NCBI GenBank assembly: GCA_964035545.1
Contig: CAXIUT010000013.1
Span: 1 to 43,686, forward strand
Length of the DNA stretch: 43,686 nt
Source of the DNA: Bugula neritina
Lineage: Eukaryota; Bryozoa; Gymnolaemata; Cheilostomatida; Bugulidae
Direction of reading: 5' to 3'
Positions 1 to 12,331 of the stretch are shown one piece after another. Numbering within the stretch: the stretch's first letter is position 1; the number at the start of each line of letters is the position of its first letter. The translations under genes and the position numbers were made by a program. The notes beneath the pieces are model-generated. The model made no database searches, was not told where the DNA came from, and saw nothing but the letters and a program-made list of their open reading frames with translations.

Positions 1-81
1 CCCAACCCCAACCCCAACCCCAACCCCAACCCCAACCCCAACCCCAACCCCAACCCCAACCCCAACCCCAACCCCAACCCC
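1..81. repeat. left telomere, C4A2 repeats
   Basis: About 13.5 perfect CCCCAA units start the window, so the 3' strand is GGGGTT, the telomere type of Tetrahymena and other oligohymenophorean ciliates. Hypotrich G4T4 is excluded. The first stop codon of a gene (113) is only about 30 bp inside, so the subtelomere is very short, as is usual for macronuclear chromosomes. Confidence 0.97.
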
Positions 82-112
82 TTAAATAAACATATAATAT
101 AATACATTTAAA

Positions 113-1194
113 TCATTTTAAATTTCTCAGTCCTCTACAGGTCTAATAGAAGCTATAATTCTGACTATAATCCATATCAAACCAATAGTTAACAGCCAAG
201 GCATACTTAGATCTACCTCCTATCTGCGACACCTGATGATACCACAAAGAAGGCAAATACAGCATCTCCTACTTCTTCACACTCACGTGATAAGTCTGCA
301 ATCTCTTCATCAAAGGAAAACGACTGTAGTCCAAATCTAAATCGGGATTGGTACATATCCAATTGTTGACTCCACCTGTCGGCTTGCATTCAAAGAACCT
401 TATTTCTATTTGTTAGCATATACCCATTGAGCTGATTTGTACTCTTGCTACTAGAGAAAGAGAATTGACATTGGAGGGAGTAAAGTAAAGTGTTTTTATC
501 CCACAATGTTCACATAAAAGTTTTAATATGGATCTTTGTGCAAAGATGAGACTGATTGCTAGTAACCCAGCCATATATTCTGAGCATCAGGCTGCTTTCC
601 CTTAAAAAAAGATTATGAAACTCCTTTCAACAACTACTGAGGCACCTCGTATGTTAGAACATTGAATTCCTGGGAAAAGTTATCATTTTGGTGTTGGATG
701 TAAGGAACAGCATTAGGATAGTACTACTCATGTTAAAAGAAATGTGATAATTTGCTTTTCTACTAATAAGGCTCTACAAAGTACTATCCACTAATGCTAT
801 CAGCGAATCCATCAGGAGTCAAAGAAATCGAATGTTTCTGGCCTTCCAGACACTAGCAAAGATACTGAGACTAACTCCACCTCTCGTAAATATCATCTCC
901 CTCCAAAACATCAGTTATCACACAAGGTATATTCTTTGAAATATACTTCTGCTGAAACCACAAAGGATTAAACATTATCTATTACCAACTCACATGCTCT
1001 ATTTAACTAGGTAGCCACAACTAGGCACTTTCTACGATTTTATCTTCAACTGATGGACATAAATGACTCATCGCCATGAGCTGTTCATTGACTGTTCTTC
1101 TTTTAGGAAGCTGCTTTCCATTGATGTGAAATGTATCAGTTGGATTGGTATAATCTTTGCGGTAGAGATCTTTTGATCTACAGTGACAGTCCAT
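113..1194 (-). CDS. JMJD7: JMJD7-like JmjC (cupin_8) oxygenase
   Basis: 352 residues once a probable 23-nt intron (376-398) is removed; human JMJD7 has 316. The family are Fe(II)/2-oxoglutarate oxygenases acting as lysyl hydroxylases on GTPases. Visible matches run in order: LTPDGFADS, then SLHKDPYENFYVNIVGEKHF containing the HxD iron ligands (about residue 218), then MLYLPSLWYHQV with the distal His (about 312), then VNYWFDMDY near the C terminus. The Glu of GEKHF is encoded by TAA, a main argument for the code assignment. The start at 1194 gives an extra N-terminal stretch; an in-frame ATG at 1077 is the alternative. It is divergent from the B9D2 gene with only 76 bp between starts, so the two probably share a promoter region. 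The stop lies 32 bp from the telomere. Confidence 0.9.
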
Positions 1195-1270
1195 GTTAAT
1201 TATAAATAGTTGAATATCATTGGCTTTGATATGATTGACTAATTAATAATATTCAAATAACTATTCAAAG

Positions 1271-1826
1271 ATGTCTTCATTCAAAAGTCCATAATTGATT
1301 CTCACAGGAAAAATAACAAAAGTCATCGACACATCCAACACATAAGTACCTCGTCCTAACCAAGTAGTGCTCCTTCTACCTCAAAACTAGAGTCCTAGAA
1401 GGATAAGACTGGAAACTCCTCTCAGGAAAAAATAAATTCTAATCCTTCGAATCACAAATCATCAACAATATTGCACCCTTCGAACAACCTTTCTACCTAG
1501 AATACACCACCATGAACATGCGAGGATGGCCAAGAATACTCCTAGAAGTATGGAGAGTCGACTAGTATGGAAGACACAGTATCTACGGATATGGAACAGC
1601 TGTCTTTCCGATGAGTTCAGGTCACCATCACCTATATATTCCTTGCTGGCGACCAGTAGGCACATGGTACGACCGCTTCATCGGAGCCTTCTCAGAACTA
1701 CAGCATCCAGACATAGTAGCCAGTTCTCTCAATCGCTACGGTCTGAGAACCACTTCTGTCTGCATAGTTAACTTGGAATTAGATCTAATAGCCAGAAACT
1801 TCCACCTCCACGGAGTGACCAGATGA
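1271..1826 (+). CDS. B9D2: B9 domain protein, B9D2 type
   Basis: 177 residues with one intron (1346-1367, 22 nt; an alternative 19-nt splice also keeps frame). Human B9D2 has 175. B9D2 joins B9D1 and MKS1 in the ciliary transition-zone complex. The B9 fold is covered end to end: DWKLLSG near residue 45, RGWPRILLEVWRVDEYGR in the middle, GYGTAVFPMSSGHHHL, CWRPVGTW, and the C-terminal NLELDLIARNFHLHGV, which matches the LELGLLLRNFDRYGV end typical of B9D2 rather than B9D1. The start is the first in-frame ATG and matches the family N terminus. It faces away from the JMJD7-like gene and ends 36 bp before the stop of the next minus-strand gene. Confidence 0.92.
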
Positions 1827-1861
1827 TAGTCATAGTTATTTTGATACACAATCAGATAAAA

Positions 1862-3480
1862 TCAAAGTTTTTAACTTTTAAATTTTAACAATTTTGAGTA
1901 GACCTGTTTCGAAAAGCTATTATGTTTGATGAGAAGGTGGTAGTATTTTTCTTCCCAATTCTACTAGAAATGATTTGCTTCAATTTTGATGGTATCTTGA
2001 TGATTTTCTTAGTCATTCAAATCAAAAAGAAGGTTTTTAGAATTATGAGTCGATCCATCTTTGCTTATCAATCTCACCCTGTTCTTACTCCCTTCAGATT
2101 CATTGCTCTTATAACTATCAGGCACCTGTGATAACTTCCTACTTCTTGGCTATGATTCACTATTTTCTTGTCTGTTGTTACTCAACTATTCATTTAACAT
2201 CTATATCTGCTATTTCAACTGTTATTCCCTTTACGTGTATTGTTATTGCACCTCCATATTGTTTTTCAACATTTATAATATCTATTTTGATTTCTACTAG
2301 AGTTATTTATGTAATTTGTTAATCACTACCTCTTGATCTCTTAAATTATTATTCATTACTTCTTTCAGCTCTATTTATTTTTATAACTACTTTTTAATCT
2401 TATCTATTTTGTTTTAGTATTCTAGAACCTCTTCTTTGCACCTACCTCTCAATCCTTCTAACTATAACTTTAGAAGTTAACTCTATTCCTCAAAATGATG
2501 ACTTTTCTATTCTAACTAACTAGATAAACTATCTGCCTATTGCTCTTTATTTGACAATTTTATCTCTAATTCAATAATTCTTTCTTAAAATTATATCATC
2601 TCAGTCAACCTTTCTTTGTTCTTGTCTTTTTCATTCTGAGATATTTCGTTTTTTAAATATCCTATCTCTGTGTTCAAATTTTAAAGATGAAGGGCTGATT
2701 CTTCCTTCATCTTCTATATATATTATTGCTTGCTCTCTAGCTCTTCAAGTTTACTACTGATCTCGTTCTACTTCTCACTTACTACTATCTTTAACTCTTC
2801 ATTCTTTTTTTTAATGACTATATGGTTACTTAGTTATTTTTTAGTTTATGTAGAGTCAATTCCATCTCAGAGACAACTTTATCTTTAAATTATTGCATTT
2901 GATCATTCGAATATTCCAAAGATTACTGAACATTAACATATTTATGATGAAGTTATAGATAGGTAGGAATATCTTATAATTTTTATTTATTTAAGGCCTA
3001 CAAAACCTTTTTAGTGTCAAAATATTTAACTATCCTATCCAGTTATTCTTTCATCTTCTAGTTACTTTGTTTATAGTTATCTAGATTCAATTTTTGTTAA
3101 AATATAGCTCCATTCAACTCCCTTTCTCTCTGATTAGCCTCTTGCACTATTTTATTTTTATTCCCTTTGATTTTCTATATTTCATTTATAAGTTCTTTTT
3201 ATTTATTTTGTACTACTCCTATGATTTAGAGTATTTACTTTATATCCCTTTTATTTTATTTTGTAAACTATCTACTTTATACTGATGATCCGACTGTCTC
3301 AAATTGCTCTTTATTTATATCGTTTTAAGAGTCGATCTCATACTCTTTATTTCGTCGTTTTTAAGAGATATTAAAAGTCTTGCCTCCTAGATCTACATGT
3401 TCTATAAATCTTATGCCTCCATGATTATTATTATTGATTACCTTATTATTATTGATCACCTTATTATTATTGATTAACAT
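1862..3480 (-). CDS. long coiled-coil protein, unrecognised
   Basis: An open frame of about 530 codons with TGA as the only stop. Nearly all of it is Glu/Lys/Leu/Asn-rich with heptad spacing (for example KLEELESKQEYIEKMKEES), i.e. a long coiled coil, followed by a less regular Ser/Asn-rich tail. One frame change near 2810 is resolved by a 26-nt GT..AG segment, though an error in the run of eight A residues is also possible. The start is uncertain: the most upstream ATG in frame (3480) sits inside the AT-rich minisatellite at 3421-3783, so the first residues would be Asn/Ile/Lys repeats. No family is recognised; a centrosomal or basal-body coiled coil would fit the company it keeps but is only inference. 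Confidence 0.7.
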
Positions 3481-3783
3481 TATTATTATTGATTACCCTA
3501 TTATTATTGATTAACATTATTATTATTGATTACCTTATTATTATTGATTAACATTATTATTATTGATTACCTTATTATTATTGATTACCCTATTATTATT
3601 GATTAACATTATTATTGATTAACATTATTATTATCGATTACCTTATTATTATTGATTACCCTATTATTATTGATTAACATTATTATTGATTAACATTATT
3701 ATTATCGATTACCTTATTATTATTGATTACCCTATTATTATTGATTAACATTATTATTATCGATTACCTTATTATTATCTATA
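3421..3783. repeat. 18-19 bp AT-rich minisatellite
   Basis: About 20 copies of a unit reading TTATTATTATTGATTACC, alternating with variants ending in GATTAACA or GATTACCC and a few shortened units. Because unit length varies (16-19 bp) the reading frame is not kept, so it is mostly non-coding spacer. It lies between two divergent genes and overlaps the predicted 5' end of the coiled-coil gene on the minus strand. Confidence 0.9.
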
Positions 3784-3798
3784 ACCTCACTTAAAACA

Positions 3799-4471
3799 AT
3801 GAAACACATGTACAACAACTCCTTTCATAAACTATTAACCAACATATCTATCTCTCACCTTCCGAATCTGGTATAAATGAGAAAGAACCTACCAACACTC
3901 ATTTAAAAACAATTCAACAGTGATATATCATATTCTAAATTATGTAGACTACCTCTTTCATAAGTAAAAAAACATGCTTAAAATTCCCTGTCCTCTCGAC
4001 AACAACAGAAGTACCACCATGCAGCAATAGTAAATCAGCATCTTCAAAAGAATTAGACACAACTTCAAAGTATAATAAACTTCTGTCTGCTTCAAATGCA
4101 ACCGAGAATGTTCTTTTAGATCTGTTCCTTTCTCTCTAGCCAAAAATAAACCCTCAACACCCAACAAATCAGCTCTCAATGACCTTCTTCTCTACCTCAC
4201 AGCTCTTTCCCTCTCACAAGAACAATCTTTTTCTCAACTGAGATGGTCTGCAGCTTTCAAAGTCGTTTCTTCTTTGAGATTTCTCCTCAACGATTGGAAA
4301 ATACTGAGTAAAGAATCTCTTCTTTTCAGAGAGGTTTTCAAACATCTCGATCAAGAATAGATATAATTTTTGAATAGAAACAAGAGTCCAGCTTAGCTGA
4401 AGCAATAATAGATAAAAAATAGTCTTAAAAATCGTAGGATAAAGTTAAAATAGAGTCCTTATAAGGAATGA
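3799..4471 (+). CDS. hypothetical protein, multi-exon, boundaries uncertain
   Basis: Three TGA-free stretches in changing frames look coding on the plus strand: one from the ATG at 3799, one beginning after a 20-nt GT..AG segment (starts GTACCACC, near 4010), and a C-terminal block from about 4165 with SALNDLLLYLTALSLSQEQ followed by an acidic helix ending KESPYKE. Splice sites between the second and third blocks could not be settled. No domain is recognised. The codon style (many C-ending codons) matches the neighbouring plus-strand genes. The stop is 62 bp before the LRRC45-like start. A minus-strand frame here exists only under the standard code. Confidence 0.4.
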
Positions 4472-4532
4472 TTAATGTTAATAGGGTATGATTTATATGT
4501 GTAAATAAGTTTTTCGTTATAATTTTTAAATT

Positions 4533-6338
4533 ATGTCCCTACAATCTCAACTAGAAGCCTTCAGAGATTCAGCAAGAGTGGTCTTCAATGATAGATTTAT
4601 CGGAGATCCAGGAGCAAAAGAACTAGCTCACTTCCTATCCGACCACCGCAGAGTAGAATCTCTTGAAATAAAAAGCAACGATATCTCCTCATCAGGATTC
4701 AAAGACATTTTTTAGGCTCTCACTCGCAATACCAACTTAAAACAACTAGTTTTAGAGTACAACAATTTGGGATAAAACTAATATGATGACTGGCCACTTT
4801 CTTTATCAGCTGTGATATAGAATTGTCATAAACTAGAAAGACTCAATATTTCGAATAATAAGGTACATAGCTAAGGATTCAAAAGGATAGTTCCAGCTAT
4901 TGCTCATTCAAAATCACTAAAATTACTATAACTTAGATACAATCAAATTACAGCAAGTGATATTGAATATCTAACTGGATAACTTAAAACTTCTAAAAAT
5001 TAAACTCTTCTCTTTGTAGAACTTTCAGGCAACAAAATAAAAAAATAAACTATTGATGCTTTAGAAGCCGTCCTCAAAGTCAATAAGAATAAAAACCCTA
5101 TCTCCAAAGATAAGTTGTTGATGACTGGAGGTGGTTTCCATTAAACTACTGATAGAATCGGTCAAACTTCTAATCTTAACACTTTCTATATGAATAAAAC
5201 CAATGCCATTGACGATCTCTCAAAGTAAAACGTAGTTAGACATTTGTAATAAATTTTAGATCAGAATCGAAAGGACACAGCTTAGATGAAAATCAGATTA
5301 GAAAAGGAGTTATAAGATTTGCTTAAAAGATAAAAAGGAGATGCAAGATAACTGCAAGATCTCTAGAATAAATGCAACTAACTAGTTATTCAAAATCGTA
5401 ATATAAAGTTTTAAGTGGATCGCACAGTAACAGAACACCAGCAAATGTAAAGAGACCAGTAAATGCATCTGCGTCTGCACTAGTAAAAGCTACGGTAAGC
5501 CAACAAGTAGCTTCAAGATCTATAACACAAATACTAAGATGTAGAATAGAGAATGCAAAAAGAACATGACATGAAGATGAAATAGATAGCAAGGGAATGG
5601 TAGTCGAGATTGAGAAGTTTATAATAGAAAATAAGAAATACATAAAACGATAACAATCAAATCGACAACGAGATAAAAAAGAGTCTAGAGAAAAGAGAAC
5701 GAGTGAGAGTGGAATATATCTAAGAAGAGAATCAAGTCAGACATAAAATATAGGAATAATAGGCACAAAGATACGGAATTAAAATAAATGGATTACAAGC
5801 TAAACTTAGATAGGTATAATAGACGAGATAGAAGTTGATAAGAAGAAATCAAGATCTTTTATATTAAATATAAAAAACATAAGGAAACAGTCTAAAATAA
5901 AATGCTAAGTTAGAATAAGACATTGCAGATCTAAAAATAAAATAAGACTAGTTCTCGAATAAAAATAAATAGTTTTTAACCAGAAACTAAAATTAAAAAG
6001 TGACATTCAACTGAAATAAATAACTATCTAGAAATTATAGTAAGAACTGAATCGACTCAACTAGGAAATCGACCTCAAAAGAAATACAATCGATAGCAAG
6101 TCGATAAAATAATTTGTGATAACTCAGAACAAAGAAAGATTAAATAATTATAAAAAAGAACCCAAATATAAAAGTAGATTGTTTCTTATTTAGATTAAAT
6201 TAACTGTAAACTGCTCTGAGAAATTCACAACTTTAAAATGCTAAACTCAGACAGTAGTATGGCATTCTGGCACAAAAGTTACATGTTAATCTAGGAAAAG
6301 CTGTACAAGAAGTCTTCACAGAAAATCACCTCTTCTGA
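4533..6338 (+). CDS. LRRC45: LRRC45-like leucine-rich repeat and coiled-coil protein
   Basis: N-terminal leucine-rich repeats (residues about 20-195: LKQLVLEYNNL, LERLNISNNKV, LKLLELRYNQI, LLFVELSGNKI) are followed by a long coiled coil to the end. The repeat order and spacing, including the YDDW stretch after the second repeat, parallel human LRRC45, a centriole-linker and ciliary protein, which also has LRRs followed by a coiled coil. The C terminus (RLNELETALRNSQLENAK, then LGKAVQEVFTENHLF and TGA) is clear, but two or three frame changes between about 5950 and 6200 imply short introns not placed with certainty. Ortholog identity is inferred from architecture. Spacer on the left is 62 bp; AT-rich repeats follow on the right. 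Confidence 0.75.
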
Positions 6339-6666
6339 TATCCACACCTTATATCATCAAATCAATCTTAAATAAATATCATACATATCATCAATCATTA
6401 AAATAGAGATCACTTCATATTATCAATCATTAAAATAAATATCATTTCATATCATTTATATCATCAATCCTTAAATAAATATCATATCATATCATCAATC
6501 CTTAAATAAATATCACTTATATCATCTTATTCATATTTAAATAGATATTATATCATATCATCGATCATTAAAATAGATATTATATCATCTAGATCAATCA
6601 TTAAAATAGATATTATATCATATCATCAATCATTAAAATAAATATTATATTATATCATATCATCAA
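6339..6666. repeat. degenerate AT-rich tandem repeat spacer
   Basis: Between two convergent genes the sequence is made of imperfect copies of a unit close to TATCATCAATCATTAAAATA (roughly 25-40 bp spacing). No open frame of interest. The last copies overlap the stop codon of the minus-strand gene on the right. Confidence 0.75.
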
Positions 6667-7728
6667 TCATTAAAATAGATGTAAGATGGAGAGTTCAAAA
6701 TTAGCGAATATCACTTTGATCAAAATCCTAAACCGAAATACTCCTGAATCTTAAATCTACAACTTGCTACCTCCCTTCCCGACCTGACTCCTTTCCCTTC
6801 CAACTTGACTCTTCTCCTTATCTTGTCCGAATATGTTAAATTTTTACAAAGTAGCAGCATTACTCGCCTTTTTCTCTTTAGAAATATCGAATTATCCCGC
6901 CTTTCTTGAAAAAGAAGAGGACTGACTAGTATTTTGAAAGTTATTATTATTGGGATGCTTCTAAAATGGGTTTATCAAACTCGACTTAACTGTATTTCCT
7001 GCATTACTTTGGCCTTCATTAAAACTATTATTATTTGAATATCCACTGAAAGTATGGGAATGCTCTCTAGCACTAGGTGCACTAGGTTGATATTCACCAG
7101 ACCGGTTGTCAACTTTCTTGTTGATTAGAGCCATAAAAGGCGATAATATCTATGGTTATTCGTTAACTTTACTCTGAGCAGATTGTACAGGAATATTCAT
7201 CATAGTCATTTCTTCCTGTTCTGACAGAGGGTTGTTACTAGCACTTTGTTTATACTTCATAAAATAGTTTTTTTATTGGCCATATTATTCCTGTTTAAAC
7301 ATTTATTTAGGCTGAGGATCTCTAAAAGATTCAAACACGTGTTTCTATTTTTCTACATTATCTGACATTCTAGTAACAGTCTACCACCTCTGGATCTCTG
7401 AATTGAGTTTAGCTATTTCTCTTTACTTAGCCAGCAGTTATCTTTTCAACTAATCCAACTCTCGATTCAAAGATTTGATCATATTATCTCTCAACTACAA
7501 CTCCATTGATTTTCTCTTCAAACTATCAACCAACTTTTAATATTAAGCATGATCTCTGTCATGCTAGTTAGAAATGGTTTGTTTTTCTTGATCTTTTTCA
7601 GGTTTGTAATAAGGCAATTTCTCAAATATTTTTTTACGATTGGCTGTACCAGGAGATGATTCTCGTTTCCGCTACTGTTATTGTTCGACGTGTCGCAAAC
7701 GAATTCCTGATTTTTTGTTATCTGTCAT
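6667..7728 (-). CDS. coiled-coil protein with low-complexity tail, unrecognised
   Basis: 353 residues in one exon. It starts MTDNKKSGIRLRHVEQ, then a coiled coil from about residue 60 to 135 (KSMELELRDNMIKSLNRELD and following), then a disordered Ser/Asn/Gln-rich C-terminal half with an Asn run (NPFEKHPNNNN). No catalytic motif or named domain is seen. The end is less certain: the last 25 codons overlap AT-rich repeat. It is divergent from the STPGR gene across 179 bp. Confidence 0.72.
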
Positions 7729-7907
7729 TATACAATATAAACTATCTTGATATCAAAGATTTCCTATTTCTATGACTAGTCAAGTGATAGGATCAAATAG
7801 TATTGTAATAATTTATTCATTTTGAATAATAAGTACCCTAGTTAGAATAGAAAGCTATAAAAATGTAAACAAATTTTCTAAATTGATATAATTCTATATT
7901 TTCTATT

Positions 7908-9195
7908 ATGTACAAAGCCTCTCCTGCCTGGTCTTTCCCCTCAAAAACAACCTCTAAACTTCATAAAACAGCATTCAAAACACAAACTCCCAACCCGCAA
8001 ACCTACCATCCCGCCAACATTACTCCGAAAGCTCCAGCATGGAAGTAAAACCATCTTATAAGTAGAATGGGAAAAGAAACGAGACATTAAATTTATAATA
8101 ATAGCAGTCCAGGACCTGTCGCCTACAGCCCCTCATCATCACCCAAAATTAATCAAATGGGCATCATTGGAACTTAAATAAGAGGAAAAGAAAATACTAC
8201 CATCTCGCCCGGACCTGCAGCCTACGACCCCTCGATCACTAAACTGTCATGTCATATCTCCTTTGGAAGCAAATCCAATTCAAACAATCAGCTAGAAAAC
8301 TCTCCTGGTCCAGGATAATATAACCTGCCATCAAAAGCAGAGAAAAAAGGAACCATCATGGGTCGATAGTGTCGTTTCACAGATAAAAGCGACCAACTCT
8401 CATACCCAGGACCTACCAACTACAACTGGAAGAGACCTTCAAGTGCATCCTCTAAATTTGCTCAAACAGGCAGAATGTCTCACAATATCTCAAAAATAAC
8501 TCTAGGACGTAACCCATCTCTTACTCAGCTGGACAATATGACCTCAAAAGCGACTTTTAAAACAAAAAAGGATTCACACTTGGATCCAAATTCACTATGC
8601 GTTTATAAGATAACAAACCATCACCATCTTCTTACTCTCCTACTCACTATGATCTCAGCAAATCACCAAGTATCAGCATCTCCAAAAAGTATCATCACAA
8701 AAAACCATAGAAATCCCCTTCTCCCAGTCAAGTATTTCATTAAATATTCAGTATGATCCTCAATTTTAAAAAACATTAAATAAAACCACATCCAGCTGCT
8801 CTTTTTACAAGGCATAAAGACAACTTATCAACAGCAATAGTGAGGTTCCAGGTCCTGGAGCATACCTTTCAACTGATTATTCTAACTCAGGAGTGTAGAT
8901 ATCAGTAGGAAGGAAAAGAAAGGCTGAAGAACCTCAAGATATTCCAGGTCCAGGAGCTTACTATCCTCAAACAAAATCGATCCTAAAAAGACCACAAAGT
9001 GCTAAAATAGGTACCAGCAAAAGATTCTACACAACTGAAAGCGATGGAATACCGAATTTCTATCTTAATAAAGTAGATGGAAAATCACCTCAATATTCAT
9101 TCACAAAAAAGAAAAAACTATAGCATAAAAACTACGATGGACCAGGACCTGGATCTTACAACATCCCGAGCTCTATCTGTAACGTAGTCAAATGA
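7908..9195 (+). CDS. STPGR-repeat protein, ODF3/CIMAP type
   Basis: About 408 residues carrying at least seven SHIPPO/STPGR units (SPGPVAY, SPGPAAYDP, SPGPGEYNLP, GPGQYDL, VPGPGAYL, IPGPGAYYPQ, GPGPGSYNIP). These repeats are typical of proteins bound to axonemal or cytoplasmic microtubules (ODF3/CIMAP family). Two 20-nt introns are clear because they restore repeat units: 8509-8528 (rebuilds PGQYD) and 8732-8751 (rebuilds SQYDPQ). A third in-frame segment, 8045-8065, may also be an intron. The stop is 18 bp before the stop of the convergent XPF gene. Confidence 0.9.
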
Positions 9196-9213
9196 TAATT
9201 ATGTCTTTTCATA

Positions 9214-12176
9214 TCAATTCTTAATATCTTACTATTTTCTACCAGATACCTAAGATATGTCAGGCAATGACAACTACTTAAGGTCTTCTTCAGTTTAACT
9301 CCTTTGAAATTTAAGAATATCTGGTTCAGGTCGATCCATTTTGAGTTGTTTGAAGAACTAGCAACTTTATTGAACACTTGTTGACCAAATCAACTTGACT
9401 TTATCATATCTACTAACCAAAATAAACAACTTCCTTCTCAACTACCGAGCCTATCCATTTTCTCTGCCTCCTTTTCCGAAATCATAACGAGCAAAATTAT
9501 TTTTATTGACATCTTTCTCCTCTTAGAACTATATTAGGAGATAAGAATGTTTGAAAAGAGCATTCATTCTTTTAAGTTGATCATTCAATCTCTCTGATTT
9601 GATAGAAGTTTGAAGGTCTCGAGTATTGACAGACTTCTTTTCAACAGCGACATCATCAGATAAGATGTAATCACCTGTTTTCAGGAAGATAGGAACCACT
9701 TCAAATCCACTATGATACAAATATGAAGGCAAAGATGATTTGAATTATCGACTATCTACAATAACCACTCTTCGGTATTGTCTAAAATCAATAGATCTGA
9801 GGTCCAAAGTTCCTCGATCGTCTTATTTCTGTATTATAAATAAAAAAAACTTTCAAGAGTGACTTGTTTCCAAGAGTTCGGATAGCTTGATCATAAGTAT
9901 CTCCGACAGTCAAATTTTTAATTCTAGAAAATGCTGTCTAATCATATTGACTCAATTGAGATCGTTTCTGCGATATCTACCAAAAAGCCTTATCTTACTT
10001 GACTACTTCCTGCTGTACTACTTTTGATTAGTAAGATTACTGATAACTCAGAATATGTAAATTTTATAAACTATAAATATCGATGATAGTACTTCGATAA
10101 TGATTTTTAAGCATAGAAAAGATAGAGACTTCTGAGAAGAGTTGTTGATGGACTGTAAAAGATAACAGCCTAGGGGTTGATAGCAGTAAGTAAAGAATAA
10201 AAATATGATATTTCTGAATTTCTATTAAAATATTATACAACCACTTTTAACTTCTATCTATTATTCTAAAAAACAATATGCTCACTATTATTTCCTTTCA
10301 TGGATGATCTAATTCTAGATATATCGATGATATTGAAGCCACCCGCAATCAACTTCTAATTAAACTATTAATTCATCTTAACCTAGGCCTAGTTAATATC
10401 AAATATCGTTCCCTGGGATCGAGCACTTCCAGCAGACTAATTGAGGATATTAATTTGCAACTAATAATCGAATAATATCTCAGATAAGACCTATATCTAT
10501 AGTAACAACATCTACTATAGAATCAATTTAGTTTATGCTATCTTTTGAAGAGAGCCTTTTTTGATTTAGTTTTTATTTTACCCATCTTATACTTTTCTTT
10601 TTTAGTAAATACGTTTTAAGATGGTTTGACGTTTGGGACGCTAGTATTTCAACCAAACTTGCATACTTCTCAATGAATCTATATAACTGTTGTCACATAA
10701 ATATCCATTTATTGTTTTAGAAACATACCTTTGAGTTTGTTTTGTATCGCACATAACCAATATGTTTCGTCTTTATCTTGATTGTTCCTTTTATATTCCT
10801 TTCATTAAGGTTATTCTTTACCAATCTAAAACCACTTATTCTTATATCTGATATTACTATTTCATTATATTACTATTCCTCGATTGCATTTTGATATCTT
10901 AAACGATCTTGATAAGCTAGTTTATTTTTTAATTTTCTTCATTCTTAATAATCAACTTTAAATCAACCTCATATTAACAACTATACTTCTTACTCTACTT
11001 ATCCGCCTCGACTATTCCATTTTAATTAGAATATATAAGAGTTTTAAGATCAACAGTTCTACTTTATGTTTTTTAATACCAAAACAACGACTATTTCAAC
11101 TTATCAACCAAAGTCTATATCAACTATATCGCCTCATTATTATTACTATGCCACAACTAGCAATTACTATCCTAAATATATTTGCAAATAGTATTAAGAA
11201 TAACTATTTTGCTTGTATTTTATAGCTGGGATAACAAATATTTTATATTTTAGAATTAATTGAATTAGCCACGAGTTGCCTTAAATGATTACTATTAAAC
11301 CTTGCTATATAATATCTCCTATAGCTGTCTAGATTTCTAGCCATACTTAATCCCATATGCTTTCTTCAAAAAATAGTAAATCTAAAATAAAGTCGATTGG
11401 ATCTATTTCTAACTCTAGCTGTGAGATAGTCCATGCTACCATTCTTTTATCTTTTTGTTCTGTCTAAAAATATTTAGCTTTTTGTGAATCTAGGATCGAC
11501 CGAATGGCCATATCACCACTCTATTACAAAATAATATGCGATATATCTACTTCAACTACTATTCAAAAGAATAGAAACTCGGCTGGTTGCAAACAAATAT
11601 CAAAGGAATCTCATGTTTGCCTTCTTTCTATTAGTAAATCTTCAAAAAAGTAGCCAACCAGCCATAATAGTGATAATAATTTCTCACTCTCTAAGTTATC
11701 TTTACAACCACCTTAGATATACCTTTAGGATTCACAACTATAGATCCTCTCAATAAGTCTGTCAAAAATATCTGACAAGATACTGAGTATACCCCTGTCC
11801 TCACATAACTAACCTTCCTCTTATCGATAGTTTGATTATTCAGTCGAACTACCTTCAACTGTTGTCTCATCTATTTCCCAAATCCTCTCAATAGCGGTCT
11901 TTCCATTACAAGCATTTTGATGTATTCATTAAGTCGTTCAATTTCCTCACCCTAAAAATCAACTAAAATTATCACCTACCCATAACTCAAAGTGTCATTT
12001 TGAATTGTCTCTATCAGAGAATATGCCAAAGGCTCTATCAGGGAAATCGATCTACTGGCAAAGATTAGTTTATTTTTAGGTGGATTGGGAGTAGTAAAGG
12101 AACGACCTATTGTCTAGAATATTGGTTGGGCTGGCTATTGTGATCTAGTTGTGTCTCTTTGACTATCTTCATTCAT
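9214..12176 (-). CDS. ERCC4: XPF/ERCC4/Rad1-type structure-specific endonuclease
   Basis: 973 residues after removing two introns (9829-9850, 22 nt; 10003-10021, 19 nt); human XPF has 916. XPF with ERCC1 cuts the 5' side of bulky lesions in nucleotide excision repair and acts in recombination. The N-terminal half matches the degenerate SF2 helicase-like region (VYSVSCQIFLTDLLRGSIVV; RVVIWPFGRSEIHKKL; RNILVMCDTKQTQ). The ERCC4 nuclease domain is at about residues 785-870: VIVDSREFKSSLPSYL (metal-binding DxR), KTGDYILSDDVAVEKKS, HSYLLIEF. The usual ERKxxxD motif is EKK here with a longer gap to the Asp. After the nuclease the frame ends within about 80 residues (LPDISEVSGRKEED), without an evident tandem helix-hairpin-helix domain. 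The start is the first ATG, 155 bp from the divergent Rab gene. Confidence 0.93.
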
Positions 12177-12331
12177 TACAAATTATATTAATACCTATTA
12201 AAACCCGCCCTTTTCGTTTTTACATCAAAAATCAACTCATCCTATTATCTAGTTTACTTATAAAGAAATATCGACCAATATCATAGATATAATATTGCTG
12301 TATAATAAAATAGGTAATTAAACAACCAGGA

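Noticed and set aside
3421-3783. Regularly spaced repeats resembling a CRISPR array
   Set aside because: The units are directly tandem without unique spacers, very AT-rich and of varying length; it is a minisatellite in a eukaryotic genome.
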